In this document: positions 7,069 to 14,407 of the stretch, in pieces
Layout: each line of letters starts with the position of its first letter
Position numbering within the stretch: the stretch's first letter is position 1
Assembly (NCBI GenBank): GCA_009885515.1
Contig: VFKO01000622.1
Location: forward strand, 1 to 15,160
Source of the DNA: Rhodobiaceae bacterium
GTDB taxonomy: Bacteria; Pseudomonadota; Alphaproteobacteria; Micropepsales; Micropepsaceae
Length of the DNA: 15,160 nt
Reading direction: 5' to 3'
Notes under the pieces: model-generated
The model's database searches: none
The model's input: the letters and a program-made list of their open reading frames with translations, nothing else
Told to the model about the DNA's origin: nothing
Made by a program: the position numbers and the translations under genes

Positions 7069-8721
7069 ATGAGTAAAAGGCTTTGGTGTGCGTTTGACAC
7101 CGGTGGCCAGTTTCGCGCTTGGCTTTTGGCGGGCGCGTCGGTTGCTGGATTAAGTGTTCCTGCTGGCGCAGAACCGATCCAGCCTTTCTGGCTCATCCCT
7201 ACCGTGTTGGCCGATAGCGGCGTGCATACGCTAACCTTACCCAAACAAACCATAACGCTGTGGCACGCAGAAGCGCGCACGCCACATGATTTGAGTCTTT
7301 TCCTTGGACCGGACAACGAAACGGCGCTTGGGAACCTGACGCCGTGGCCACGCCTGAATTTGAGCGGCGTTAGGGATGCGGCGGGCGAAGAGTTTACATC
7401 GCCGCTTTCTTTCAAAGTGCAAAGCGGCCCGGTGGAGTTGCAACCTTCGGTCAATGCCAGGATCGAAGGATTTGCCAAAGGGCTGAATTTCAATTCCGGC
7501 TCAATTGCGGCGCAGAGTGCAGGTTTCGAAGCCAGCTTCTTGGACGGCCGCTTCAAACTAGGCTCTGATTTTATCGAAACCGATGATCAAAGAGATGATC
7601 GCGATTTCCGGGATACGCAGCTGCGCTCGCAACCGCGCGAGTTCCGGTCACAAGACATTTCACGCCGGCACAGCTTTACCGCCAAACTGATTGACTCTGA
7701 AAATCTGCGCCTCTTGGTTGACGGCGAGTTCGGGCAAGTTTCCGACTCTTTTGCGGCGGCGTACCCGGAACTGCCCAGCGGACACCTTGTTCTGCCAGGG
7801 TCGTGGTCGCAGGTGAATTCCAGGCTTGAATTTGGCCGCGCCAATCTATCCGTCGGCTTTCAGGATTTTGAATCACGCAACGAGGGGCAGAAGCGCGAGC
7901 ATGTGGTCTTGGGCTTCGCATCGTCCGAGTTGAAATTGTACCGCAAACAAGGCTCTGAATTTAACCTGATCAATGGCGGGCAGTGGTTGAAACGCACGTC
8001 ATTTTCAGGAATCAACGCCGACATTATCGTCGCCGACGTGCTGCCTGCCGTGATCGCCGAGGCTATCGACCCCATTCGTCCGTTCTTGCCGACGTCGGTT
8101 AATGGCGGATTTGAACGCGGCGATGTCATGCGCTCGGAGTTTACAACCGGCCCGCGGGATAAAGTCAGCACGGCGAACTTGTCCATGACGTGGGACACCT
8201 CGCTGGGCGCGACCACCGCGAGCTTTTGGGAACGGCGCATTAGCACCGACATGATCACGCCCGGCATTGAAGACGGCGTGGCGCTGTCACGATCGCGCGA
8301 CCGCTATGTCGATATCTCGCATAGCGTGCGGCGTGGCAACTGGAAGTTCGGCGCGGGGCTGTCGCTGATCGAGACCAACGATGAGGTGATGGGCGTCAAG
8401 ACTTCCGGCAGCGAGTATGCACCGCATGTGTCGGTCGGCTATGAACCCGAATACGGCGCCAAAGTTGAACTGCGCTTTGGAGCCGCCGACGCACAGTCGC
8501 AAATCGTCGACGATAATTTGGCGGCGCGCGCCAAGACCAAACAGATTCAGTTGAGCGTCGATGTCTCGGACTATATCCGGGAAGAACTGGACCGGCCGGA
8601 TGCCAAACTCAAGCTCGAATACCGCTATGATTTCAGCGGTGGTGAACGCGAGACCACGAATGGCCGTGAGCGCGACGGCGGGCATGCGGTGCTGGTGACC
8701 TTCTCAACGCCGCTGAATTAA
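7069..8721 (+). CDS. Predicted outer-membrane beta-barrel protein, family not recognised
   Basis: A 550-residue protein with a signal peptide (residues 1 to about 34: MSKRLWCAFDTGGQFR, hydrophobic AWLLAGASVAGLSV, then PAGAEP). The mature chain has no membrane helices. It consists largely of alternating polar/hydrophobic strands separated by charged turns, for example NLSVGFQDFES, HVVLGFASSELKLY, NWKFGAGLSLIE, APHVSVGYEPEYGAKVELRFG and LKLEYRYDFSGG. This is the look of an outer-membrane barrel. No TonB box, plug domain or OmpA-like domain was seen. The terminal strand (HAVLVTFSTPLN) does not end in Phe, unlike most BAM substrates. It is divergent from the tandem luxR-type genes and followed by a palindromic element. 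Function unknown; a porin or adhesin-like role is possible. Confidence 0.65.
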   Translation: MSKRLWCAFDTGGQFRAWLLAGASVAGLSVPAGAEPIQPFWLIPTVLADSGVHTLTLPKQTITLWHAEARTPHDLSLFLGPDNETALGNLTPWPRLNLSGVRDAAGEEFTSPLSFKVQSGPVELQPSVNARIEGFAKGLNFNSGSIAAQSAGFEASFLDGRFKLGSDFIETDDQRDDRDFRDTQLRSQPREFRSQDISRRHSFTAKLIDSENLRLLVDGEFGQVSDSFAAAYPELPSGHLVLPGSWSQVNSRLEFGRANLSVGFQDFESRNEGQKREHVVLGFASSELKLYRKQGSEFNLINGGQWLKRTSFSGINADIIVADVLPAVIAEAIDPIRPFLPTSVNGGFERGDVMRSEFTTGPRDKVSTANLSMTWDTSLGATTASFWERRISTDMITPGIEDGVALSRSRDRYVDISHSVRRGNWKFGAGLSLIETNDEVMGVKTSGSEYAPHVSVGYEPEYGAKVELRFGAADAQSQIVDDNLAARAKTKQIQLSVDVSDYIREELDRPDAKLKLEYRYDFSGGERETTNGRERDGGHAVLVTFSTPLN

Positions 8722-8730
8722 AAAAGTGGT

Positions 8731-8875
8731 GTCATCCCGTGCGCGATGCGGCACCCTTCGTGCCGCTTCGCTGACACGGGACCCAAACGAGGTTCAGTTT
8801 CCGAAAGCGTCTCACCACGGGGGGCTCCCGCATCTGCAGAGCAGCACAAGGGTGCTGCACTGCGCGCGGGATGAC
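8731..8875. repeat. 145-bp imperfect palindromic intergenic element
   Basis: The ends are exact inverted repeats, GTCATCCCG (8731-8739) and CGGGATGAC (8867-8875). The inverted similarity continues imperfectly for about 35 bases on each side, including GCACCCTT on the left and AAGGGTGC on the right. The core also contains GACACGGGACCC and TCACCACGG. This matches the general appearance of the GTCATCCCG-type dispersed repeats common between genes in alphaproteobacteria. It differs in sequence from the 1181-1324 element. It starts nine bases after the stop codon at 8721 and ends 46 bases before the hydrolase gene. Confidence 0.65.
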
Positions 8876-8921
8876 GGGATTTGAGTTGACGGACCTGGCT
8901 GGCGCCATCTTATGATGAGTC

Positions 8922-9728
8922 ATGAGCACAGAGACCTCACTTCGTGAAGCAGCCGCCGGAGGCGGGGAGGGCGCCAACTTGCCCAGGCGTCATGTCCCCT
9001 ATGGACCTTTGCCACGGCAAAAGCTCGACATCTATTTGCCGCGCGATGGAAAAGTGAAAGCGACAATTGTCTATTTCTACGGCGGCGGCTGGATCAGCGG
9101 CGCGCGCTGGTACTATCGCTTGTTTGGTCGCGCGATGGCGGCGCGCGGCTATGCGGTTGTCGTGCCCGACTATCATCTCTACCCGCACGTCCGGTTTCCG
9201 GCTTTCAACGAAGATGCGGCGTTGGCCTTCAAATGGGTGCACGATCAGGTGACACGATGGGGCGGCCAGCCTTCGCGCCTCTTCGTCATGGGACATTCAG
9301 CGGGCGCGCATATCGCAGCGATGCTGGCGCTCGATCCGGGCTATCTCGCGACGCATGGGCTTTCGCGCCGTGCGATCAAGGGGGTGATTGGCCTTGCGGG
9401 CCCCTACACACTCGATCCGCTCAAATGGACGGGCACCAGGGACGTGTTTGCCCCCGCCGCTGCGGCTCCGGGATCGGCGCGGCCGATCAAGCTCGTTTGC
9501 GCCGATGCGCCGGCGATGCTGCTGTTGCATGGCACACGCGATCGCATCGCGGGCGCCCATGCGAGCGAGCATCTGGCGGCAGCGCTCGTCAAGGCCGGTT
9601 CAGTCGCACGGGCCATCATTTATCCGGGGATTGGACATTTCATGATTTTTTTGTGTTTCCTGCCGGGCCTGCGCTGGCGTGCACCGGCGTTGAAGGACAC
9701 GGAAGAGTTTATTGCGGGATTGAGGTAG
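8922..9728 (+). CDS. Alpha/beta hydrolase (esterase/lipase-like, HSL-type)
   Basis: A 268-residue probable cytoplasmic carboxylesterase-type hydrolase; no signal peptide. The oxyanion-hole motif is YFYGGGW (51-57), the form with Tyr replacing the usual His of HGGGW. The nucleophile elbow is GHSAG with Ser126. The likely acid is Asp207 in HGTRDRI, and the catalytic His is His239 in GIGHF. The arrangement is that of the hormone-sensitive-lipase/kynurenine-formamidase-like branch. Substrate cannot be told. ATG 8922 has only weak GATGAG upstream. The gene converges with ppx with four bases between the two stop codons, so transcripts from both sides must overlap or be terminated within genes. Confidence 0.83.
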   Translation: MSTETSLREAAAGGGEGANLPRRHVPYGPLPRQKLDIYLPRDGKVKATIVYFYGGGWISGARWYYRLFGRAMAARGYAVVVPDYHLYPHVRFPAFNEDAALAFKWVHDQVTRWGGQPSRLFVMGHSAGAHIAAMLALDPGYLATHGLSRRAIKGVIGLAGPYTLDPLKWTGTRDVFAPAAAAPGSARPIKLVCADAPAMLLLHGTRDRIAGAHASEHLAAALVKAGSVARAIIYPGIGHFMIFLCFLPGLRWRAPALKDTEEFIAGLR

Positions 9729-9732
9729 TGGT

Positions 9733-11199
9733 CTAACGCAAATCGTATTTCACGGTTCGGCCAAGCGCTCCTGCCAGCGAGTCGAGGCGCTTGGTGATGG
9801 CGTCCGCAATGAGCGCTTGATGGGACTTGGGAAGACTGACAACCAGAGCGTTGGGCGTCAGTTTGATTGAGGTGTCGCCCAGGACAGAGGGCGCGGGCCC
9901 TGCGAGCACCAGGGCCGCGCGCAGTGCCAAGCCCAGTGTTTTTGCGGATTGCGCCGCTTCGTCGCCGACAAAGCGTTGCACGCGTTTGACCAGCTTTTCG
10001 TCGTTGCCACCATAACGGTGAAACATCGTCAAAGCCAGCAGGGCGCGCCCTTGGTGATCGACGCCGATAAAGGGCGCGTACAGCACTCCGATGACCGCCA
10101 ACTCGGCGCGGTGATCGGGGTGGCCGCGCCAGCCGGTGTCGGCAAGGTTGCAGGCGGCGCGCCGCAGGCGGTCGAAGGTTTTATCGGTTGCCGGAAACAA
10201 CGGCGCGGTCCAACGTTCAAGAATGCGGCCCAACGCAGGATCGCGGCCCAAGCGCGCCGCCATGTCTTCGCATGAGGCCAGAAGCGGGTCTTTGGCGCGC
10301 TCGCCGGCGTCAAGTTTGGCAAACAGGAGGCCTTCGCGCACACCAAAGGCTGAGATGACAACGCGGTCAAGTTTGGCGACTTTGAGCAGGCGCTCCATCA
10401 CCACGGCCCCAAAGGGGATGGTTTCGGCACGCTTACGGGTGACGCCGGTGATCGACTCCAGCGATTTGCGTGACTGGGCAGAGATGAGGTTGGTGAAATC
10501 AATGGCACGTTCACGCGGAATTTCATAGTGGTGCAGCACCCGGATGGGGTGCTGGATGTTGTCCATGTGCATGCGCGCGATGTTGCGCCACACACCGCCG
10601 ACGGCGTAGAGCGTCTTTCCCCGCAGCTTCTCGAGGCCGGAAACTTTAGCAAGCCCGTCATCGACGATGGCACGGGCGCGATCAATCTTGCCGTCGGACA
10701 AGTCCATCAAGCGCAGGGGGCCAAACGGCAATGTGACGCCGTGCGAATAGGCGCCAGCCGAGACGTACGCCAGTTCAAGACTGCCGCCGCCGAGGTCGCC
10801 CACAACGCCGTCAGCATCAGGGATGGCGGCCAGTGCGCCCTCGGCGGCAAATCGCGCCTCTTCTTCGCCGGTCAAAACGCGTACTTGTGTTCCGATGGCA
10901 TCACGCGCGCGGGCAACAAATTCGCCGCCATTTTTTGCGTCGCGGACGGCGGCGGTCGCAACCGTTTCAATGCGTGCGACGCCAACCGATTTGGCGATAG
11001 AGCGATAGCGGGCCAGGGCTGCAATAGCGGCGTCGCTTCCGGCCTCGTCCAGATTACCGGTCTTGACAATGTTGCGGCCAATCGCACACAGGACTTTTTC
11101 ATTGAACACAGCAACGGGGCTGCGCGACAGGCGGTCATAGATGACCAAGCGAACAGAGTTCGAGCCAATATCGACGACGCCGATCAGTCCGCTCGCCAT
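9733..11199 (-). CDS. ppx: Exopolyphosphatase / guanosine pentaphosphatase (Ppx/GppA family)
   Basis: A 488-residue cytoplasmic enzyme of the sugar-kinase/Hsp70/actin fold that releases phosphate from polyphosphate or converts pppGpp to ppGpp. The first phosphate loop is DIGSNSVRLVIYD (10-22). TGEEEAR (110-116) contains the likely catalytic Glu, and GDLGGGSLEL (134-143) is the second phosphate loop. The C-terminal third is the HD-like helical extension expected of the long form. Ppx and GppA cannot be told apart by eye; alphaproteobacterial members often have both activities. The ATG is five bases after the ppk stop, and its AAGGGA ribosome site lies inside the last ppk codons, so the two genes are translationally coupled. 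Confidence 0.9.
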   Translation of the reverse strand: MASGLIGVVDIGSNSVRLVIYDRLSRSPVAVFNEKVLCAIGRNIVKTGNLDEAGSDAAIAALARYRSIAKSVGVARIETVATAAVRDAKNGGEFVARARDAIGTQVRVLTGEEEARFAAEGALAAIPDADGVVGDLGGGSLELAYVSAGAYSHGVTLPFGPLRLMDLSDGKIDRARAIVDDGLAKVSGLEKLRGKTLYAVGGVWRNIARMHMDNIQHPIRVLHHYEIPRERAIDFTNLISAQSRKSLESITGVTRKRAETIPFGAVVMERLLKVAKLDRVVISAFGVREGLLFAKLDAGERAKDPLLASCEDMAARLGRDPALGRILERWTAPLFPATDKTFDRLRRAACNLADTGWRGHPDHRAELAVIGVLYAPFIGVDHQGRALLALTMFHRYGGNDEKLVKRVQRFVGDEAAQSAKTLGLALRAALVLAGPAPSVLGDTSIKLTPNALVVSLPKSHQALIADAITKRLDSLAGALGRTVKYDLR

Positions 11200-11204
11200 C
11201 GGCG

Positions 11205-13433
11205 CTATTGTCCCTTGGCGCGGCTGCGTGGAGCGCCTTTGCCGGATGCTTTCGGCGCTTTTTTTCCGCCGCGTCCCGAGAGGCTGGGATTGGTCATGAA
11301 ATAATCGTGGGCATTGAAGGCGTCGTTGGCGGCGTAACCCGTTGCCCGAACATAGGAGCCATCGCCGTTTAACGACCAGCTTTGCGCGACGTCACGCAGA
11401 TTGGCATTCATGATCTGGCCCATCACTTGCTCGTGCACGGTTGCGTTCTCTATGGGGACCAGAACCTCGACGCGGCGGTCAAGGTTGCGGGGCATCCAAT
11501 CCGCGGAGGAGATGTACACTTTCGCGCTCGCATGAGGCAAGCCATTGCCGTTGCCAAAGCAGACAACACGCGCGTGTTCCAGGAAGCGGCCAACGATGCT
11601 TTTGACCCGGATATTGTCGGACAGACCTGGAACGCCGGGGCGCAGGCAGCATATGCCGCGCACCACGAGTTCGATTTTCACGCCAGCCAGGCTGGCGCGG
11701 TAGAGTTCATCAATGATGGCGGGATCGACGAGGGCATTGAGCTTGGCCCAGATCTGGGCGGGCCTGCCTGCCTTCGCGTGAGCAATTTCCTGACCGATGT
11801 GTTCGATCAGGGTCTGGCGCAGATTGACGGGCGACACGGCCACCTTCTCCAGGTGCGATGGCTCGGCATAGCCCGTGATGAGATTGAAAACCTTCCCCGC
11901 ATCGCGGCCCAGGGCTGCGTCAGCGGTGAACAGCGACAGGTCGGTGTAAATTTTCGCCGTCGTGGCGTGGTAGTTGCCGGTGCCGAAATGCGTGTAGGTG
12001 CGCAAGCCGCCCTGTTCGCGCCGCAAGACGAGCGAGAGCTTGGCATGGGTTTTCAGCTCAATGAACCCATAGACGACCTGCACGCCGGCGCGTTGCATGT
12101 CGTGCGCCCATTTGATGTTGGCGGCTTCGTCGAATCGGGCCTTGAGTTCGACAACGGCGGTGACCGACTTGCCGGACTCTGCAGCCTCGATCAGTGCCCG
12201 CACCACGGGCGAATCATTGCCGGTGCGGTACAGCGTTTGCTTGATCGCCACGACATCGGGGTCGGCGGCGGCCTGGCGCAGATATTGAACGACGACGTCG
12301 AAGGACTCGAAGGGGTGATGGACGATGAGGTCCTTGGCCCGAATGGCGGCAAAGCAGTCGCCGTTGAATTCGCGAATACGATCAGGAAAGCGCGCGTTAT
12401 AAGGCTTGAAGCTGAGCTCGGGATGTTCGCGGTTGATCAGCTGAGAGACATCGGCCAACCCCAGGAGGCCATCGACGACCACGGGTTCACGGCCGCTGAG
12501 TTCGATCTGCGCGACGATCAGGTGGCGCAACTCTTCGGGCATCGAGGCTTCGAATTTCAAGCGGATGACACTGCCGCGGCGCCGGCGCTTGAGCGCGCCT
12601 TCGAACCAGCGCACCAAGTCTTCGGCTTCTTCGGCGACTTCGATATCGCTATCGCGCAGCACCCGGAAACAGCCGCGGCTTACGACCTCGTAGCCGGGGA
12701 ACAGTCTGTCGAGGAATTCACCGATGACCTTTTCCAGCGTCATGTAGCGGCTTGAGGGAGCAGCGCCTGTGTGTGGCAGGCGGATGAACCTGGCGATTTG
12801 CCCAGGGATGGGAATGAGCGCGTCCATTTCGCGCCCGTCTGTTTTGCGCTTCAATTGAAGGGCGAGGGCGAGGCCCAAATTGGGAATGAAGGGAAACGGG
12901 TGCGCGGGATCAATCGCCAGCGGCGTCAAAACCGGAAAGACCTCGCTCATGAAGCGGGCTTCCAGCCATTGGCGGTCGGCCGCTTGCAGATCTTTGGCGT
13001 CGATCACCGAGATGCCGGCCTTGCGCAGCAGGCCATGCAGTGTCAACCAAGCGCGATGCTGTTCCGCCATGAGTTCAGAGGTAGTCGCATCGATAGCATC
13101 AAGTTGCTGCTGGGGCAGCAGGCCGTCATCGGAGTGGGTTGCGATATTGGCTGCGACCATGCCTTTGAGGCCCGCCACACGTACCATGTAAAATTCATCG
13201 AGGTTTGCCGCTGAGATAGACAGAAAGCGCAGACGCTCCAGCAACGGGTGGCGCTCGTTCTTGGCTTCTTCGAGGACGCGGGTGTTAAAGGCCAGCCAGG
13301 AAATTTCACGATTGATCAGCCGTTCCGGTGAGGCCGGATCGAAAGTCTTGGCGGGCGCACGCGCGTCGCGTTTGGCGCCTGTGGCGGGCGCGCTCGCCGG
13401 TGCCGTCTCGCGCTTCTGCGTAGTAGAGTCCAT
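11205..13433 (-). CDS. ppk1: Polyphosphate kinase 1
   Basis: A 742-residue enzyme that reversibly polymerises the gamma-phosphate of ATP into inorganic polyphosphate. All landmarks are present: N-domain NREISWLAFNTRVLEEA (41-57) and SANLDEFYMVRVAGL, the body motif VVAIKQTLYRTG (394-405), the phosphorylated His in KTHAKLSLVLRRE (His463, matching E. coli His435), FGTGNYH (483-489), a second His in FLEHARVV (His620), and the C-terminal SSADWMPRNLDRRVEVLVPI (642-661). ATG 13433 is chosen over TTG 13463, because the latter only adds a basic leader; AAGG lies very close to the ATG, so the site is not ideal. The first 35 residues are Ala/Pro-rich and the last 25 are Gly/Lys/Arg-rich. It is the middle gene of hda-ppk-ppx. 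Confidence 0.95.
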   Translation of the reverse strand: MDSTTQKRETAPASAPATGAKRDARAPAKTFDPASPERLINREISWLAFNTRVLEEAKNERHPLLERLRFLSISAANLDEFYMVRVAGLKGMVAANIATHSDDGLLPQQQLDAIDATTSELMAEQHRAWLTLHGLLRKAGISVIDAKDLQAADRQWLEARFMSEVFPVLTPLAIDPAHPFPFIPNLGLALALQLKRKTDGREMDALIPIPGQIARFIRLPHTGAAPSSRYMTLEKVIGEFLDRLFPGYEVVSRGCFRVLRDSDIEVAEEAEDLVRWFEGALKRRRRGSVIRLKFEASMPEELRHLIVAQIELSGREPVVVDGLLGLADVSQLINREHPELSFKPYNARFPDRIREFNGDCFAAIRAKDLIVHHPFESFDVVVQYLRQAAADPDVVAIKQTLYRTGNDSPVVRALIEAAESGKSVTAVVELKARFDEAANIKWAHDMQRAGVQVVYGFIELKTHAKLSLVLRREQGGLRTYTHFGTGNYHATTAKIYTDLSLFTADAALGRDAGKVFNLITGYAEPSHLEKVAVSPVNLRQTLIEHIGQEIAHAKAGRPAQIWAKLNALVDPAIIDELYRASLAGVKIELVVRGICCLRPGVPGLSDNIRVKSIVGRFLEHARVVCFGNGNGLPHASAKVYISSADWMPRNLDRRVEVLVPIENATVHEQVMGQIMNANLRDVAQSWSLNGDGSYVRATGYAANDAFNAHDYFMTNPSLSGRGGKKAPKASGKGAPRSRAKGQ

Positions 13434-13488
13434 CAACCTTCGCCGCCCAATTTGCTTCCCCAAAACGCCCCAAATTCAAGTCCGGACC

Positions 13489-14211
13489 CTAGCCTAAACC
13501 GTCTTCGTTGTCTGCGGAAGGAAAGCCCCGCTCCGCCTCAAGCTGACGCAGCGCGTCTGCCGCAATGTCGATCGAAACACCGCGTTGATGCTGCAATGCC
13601 AGCCTGTCCATCAACTCCACAATCCGTTCGGCATCAGCAAACGAACGCTGCAGCCGTGGTACAAGATAGCTTATCAAGGCTTCGGGAAACTTAAGTTGCC
13701 GGTCACCAAACAGCTTCAGCAAGACGCGGGCGATCAGCGCGTCATCGGGAGATTCAAGACTGGCGCCGGGGATGGCGGTTAACCGGGAATGAAGATCGGG
13801 AACAGAGGTGACCCAGCGCTGAGGTGCGTGCCTGCCGGTCATCAGCAACCAGCCGCTCGACTGATTGACGAAATTGATGAGGTGAAACAGCCCAGCCCCG
13901 CCTTCGACGCGATCGGCATCGTCGATCAGGCAAGTGACCGCAGGCGCAAGCTCTGCAACGAGCTCAGGCGTCACCTCGCCGGCGCTCAATTCAACGGCAT
14001 CGCTTTGACGCCGCCAAATCTGCGACAGATGCGTTTTGCCGCTGCCGTGCGGCCCCCAGATCGCGCAAACGCGGGCAGGCCACTGCGGCCAAGCGTCGAT
14101 GAAGGCGAGCGCCGCGTCGTTGGCGGCACCCGGCACGAAGTCCTGGCGCTCAGAGCTGCGTTGGGCCCTGAACGCGAATGGAAGCTGGGAGGGTGGCAGT
14201 TTGGAAGACAT
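13489..14211 (-). CDS. hdaA: DnaA regulatory inactivator Hda (HdaA)
   Basis: A 240-residue AAA+ protein that, bound to the beta sliding clamp, triggers ATP hydrolysis on DnaA and prevents re-initiation of replication. The N-terminal QLPFAF (9-14) fits the clamp-binding motif. Walker A is GPHGSGKTH (53-61), Walker B is CLIDDADRV (94-102), sensor 1 is near LLMTGRHAP (122-130), and the Box VII arginine finger is in DLHSRL (Arg143). The helical lid (about 178-225) follows. There is no DnaA domain IV, which separates it from DnaA. ATG 14211 is chosen over TTG 14253 because it puts the clamp motif at the usual distance from the N-terminus. The gene is 55 bases upstream of ppk and probably heads the operon. 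Confidence 0.9.
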   Translation of the reverse strand: MSSKLPPSQLPFAFRAQRSSERQDFVPGAANDAALAFIDAWPQWPARVCAIWGPHGSGKTHLSQIWRRQSDAVELSAGEVTPELVAELAPAVTCLIDDADRVEGGAGLFHLINFVNQSSGWLLMTGRHAPQRWVTSVPDLHSRLTAIPGASLESPDDALIARVLLKLFGDRQLKFPEALISYLVPRLQRSFADAERIVELMDRLALQHQRGVSIDIAADALRQLEAERGFPSADNEDGLG

Positions 14212-14274
14212 CGACGCGGTTACGCCTTGGGCCGGGGCACAAGTCAACTTCAATTTCTGCGCATTGGGGCGGGG

Positions 14275-14337
14275 CCCTCATCCGTCACGCCGCAAGAGCG
14301 GCGCGCCACCTTCTCCCGCAAGCGGGCGAAGGGCTAT
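14275..14337 (-). repeat. Dispersed palindromic repeat, copy 2 (inverted relative to copy 1)
   Basis: Read on the minus strand, 14337-14306 is identical over 32 bases to 3909-3940. Both copies then carry a CG-rich hairpin and finish with GACGGATGAGGG. The central hairpin differs between copies. This copy lies 64 bases upstream of the hda start. Confidence 0.85.
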
Positions 14338-14352
14338 CCTCAGTTTTTAGCG

Positions 14353-14402
14353 CTTCTCCCTTTGGGAGAAGCTGGCACGCCTCTTCGGCGTGACTGATGA
14401 AG
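14353..14402 (+). repeat. Degenerate repeat copy 3, head-to-head with copy 2
   Basis: This has the same two-hairpin layout as the other copies: CTTCTCCC/GGGAGAAG (14353-14360 with 14364-14371), then CACGCC/GGCGTG (14376-14381 with 14387-14392), ending in GACTGATGAAGG, a variant of GACGGATGAGGG. It ends five bases before the stop codon of the release-factor-like gene. On that gene's strand the hairpins are followed by A, not T, so it is not a typical intrinsic terminator. Confidence 0.65.
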
Positions 14403-14407
14403 GCCTT

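Noticed and set aside
6951..7556. A 201-codon minus-strand open frame at the start of the outer-membrane protein gene
   Set aside because: It overlaps the signal-peptide-bearing gene in antisense and has no recognisable features.
9233..9736. A 167-codon open frame within the alpha/beta hydrolase gene
   Set aside because: It is in another frame of the same strand, while the hydrolase frame carries the complete Ser-Asp-His triad.
10528..11304. A 258-codon open frame on the plus strand, opposite ppx
   Set aside because: It covers both phosphate-loop regions of ppx in antisense and runs into ppk. There is no domain or ribosome site.
11382..12755. A 457-codon open frame on the plus strand, opposite ppk
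   Set aside because: It is the antisense shadow of a strongly conserved gene. GC-rich codon bias keeps the opposite frame open, and the translation shows no recognisable domain.
14353..14392. Intrinsic terminator for the release-factor-like gene
   Set aside because: The hairpins are good, but on the minus strand they are followed by A-rich rather than T-rich sequence.
13789..14397. A 202-codon open frame on the plus strand spanning hda and the upstream repeats
   Set aside because: It reads through the antisense of the Hda Walker A and B motifs and then through palindromic repeats, so it is not a gene.
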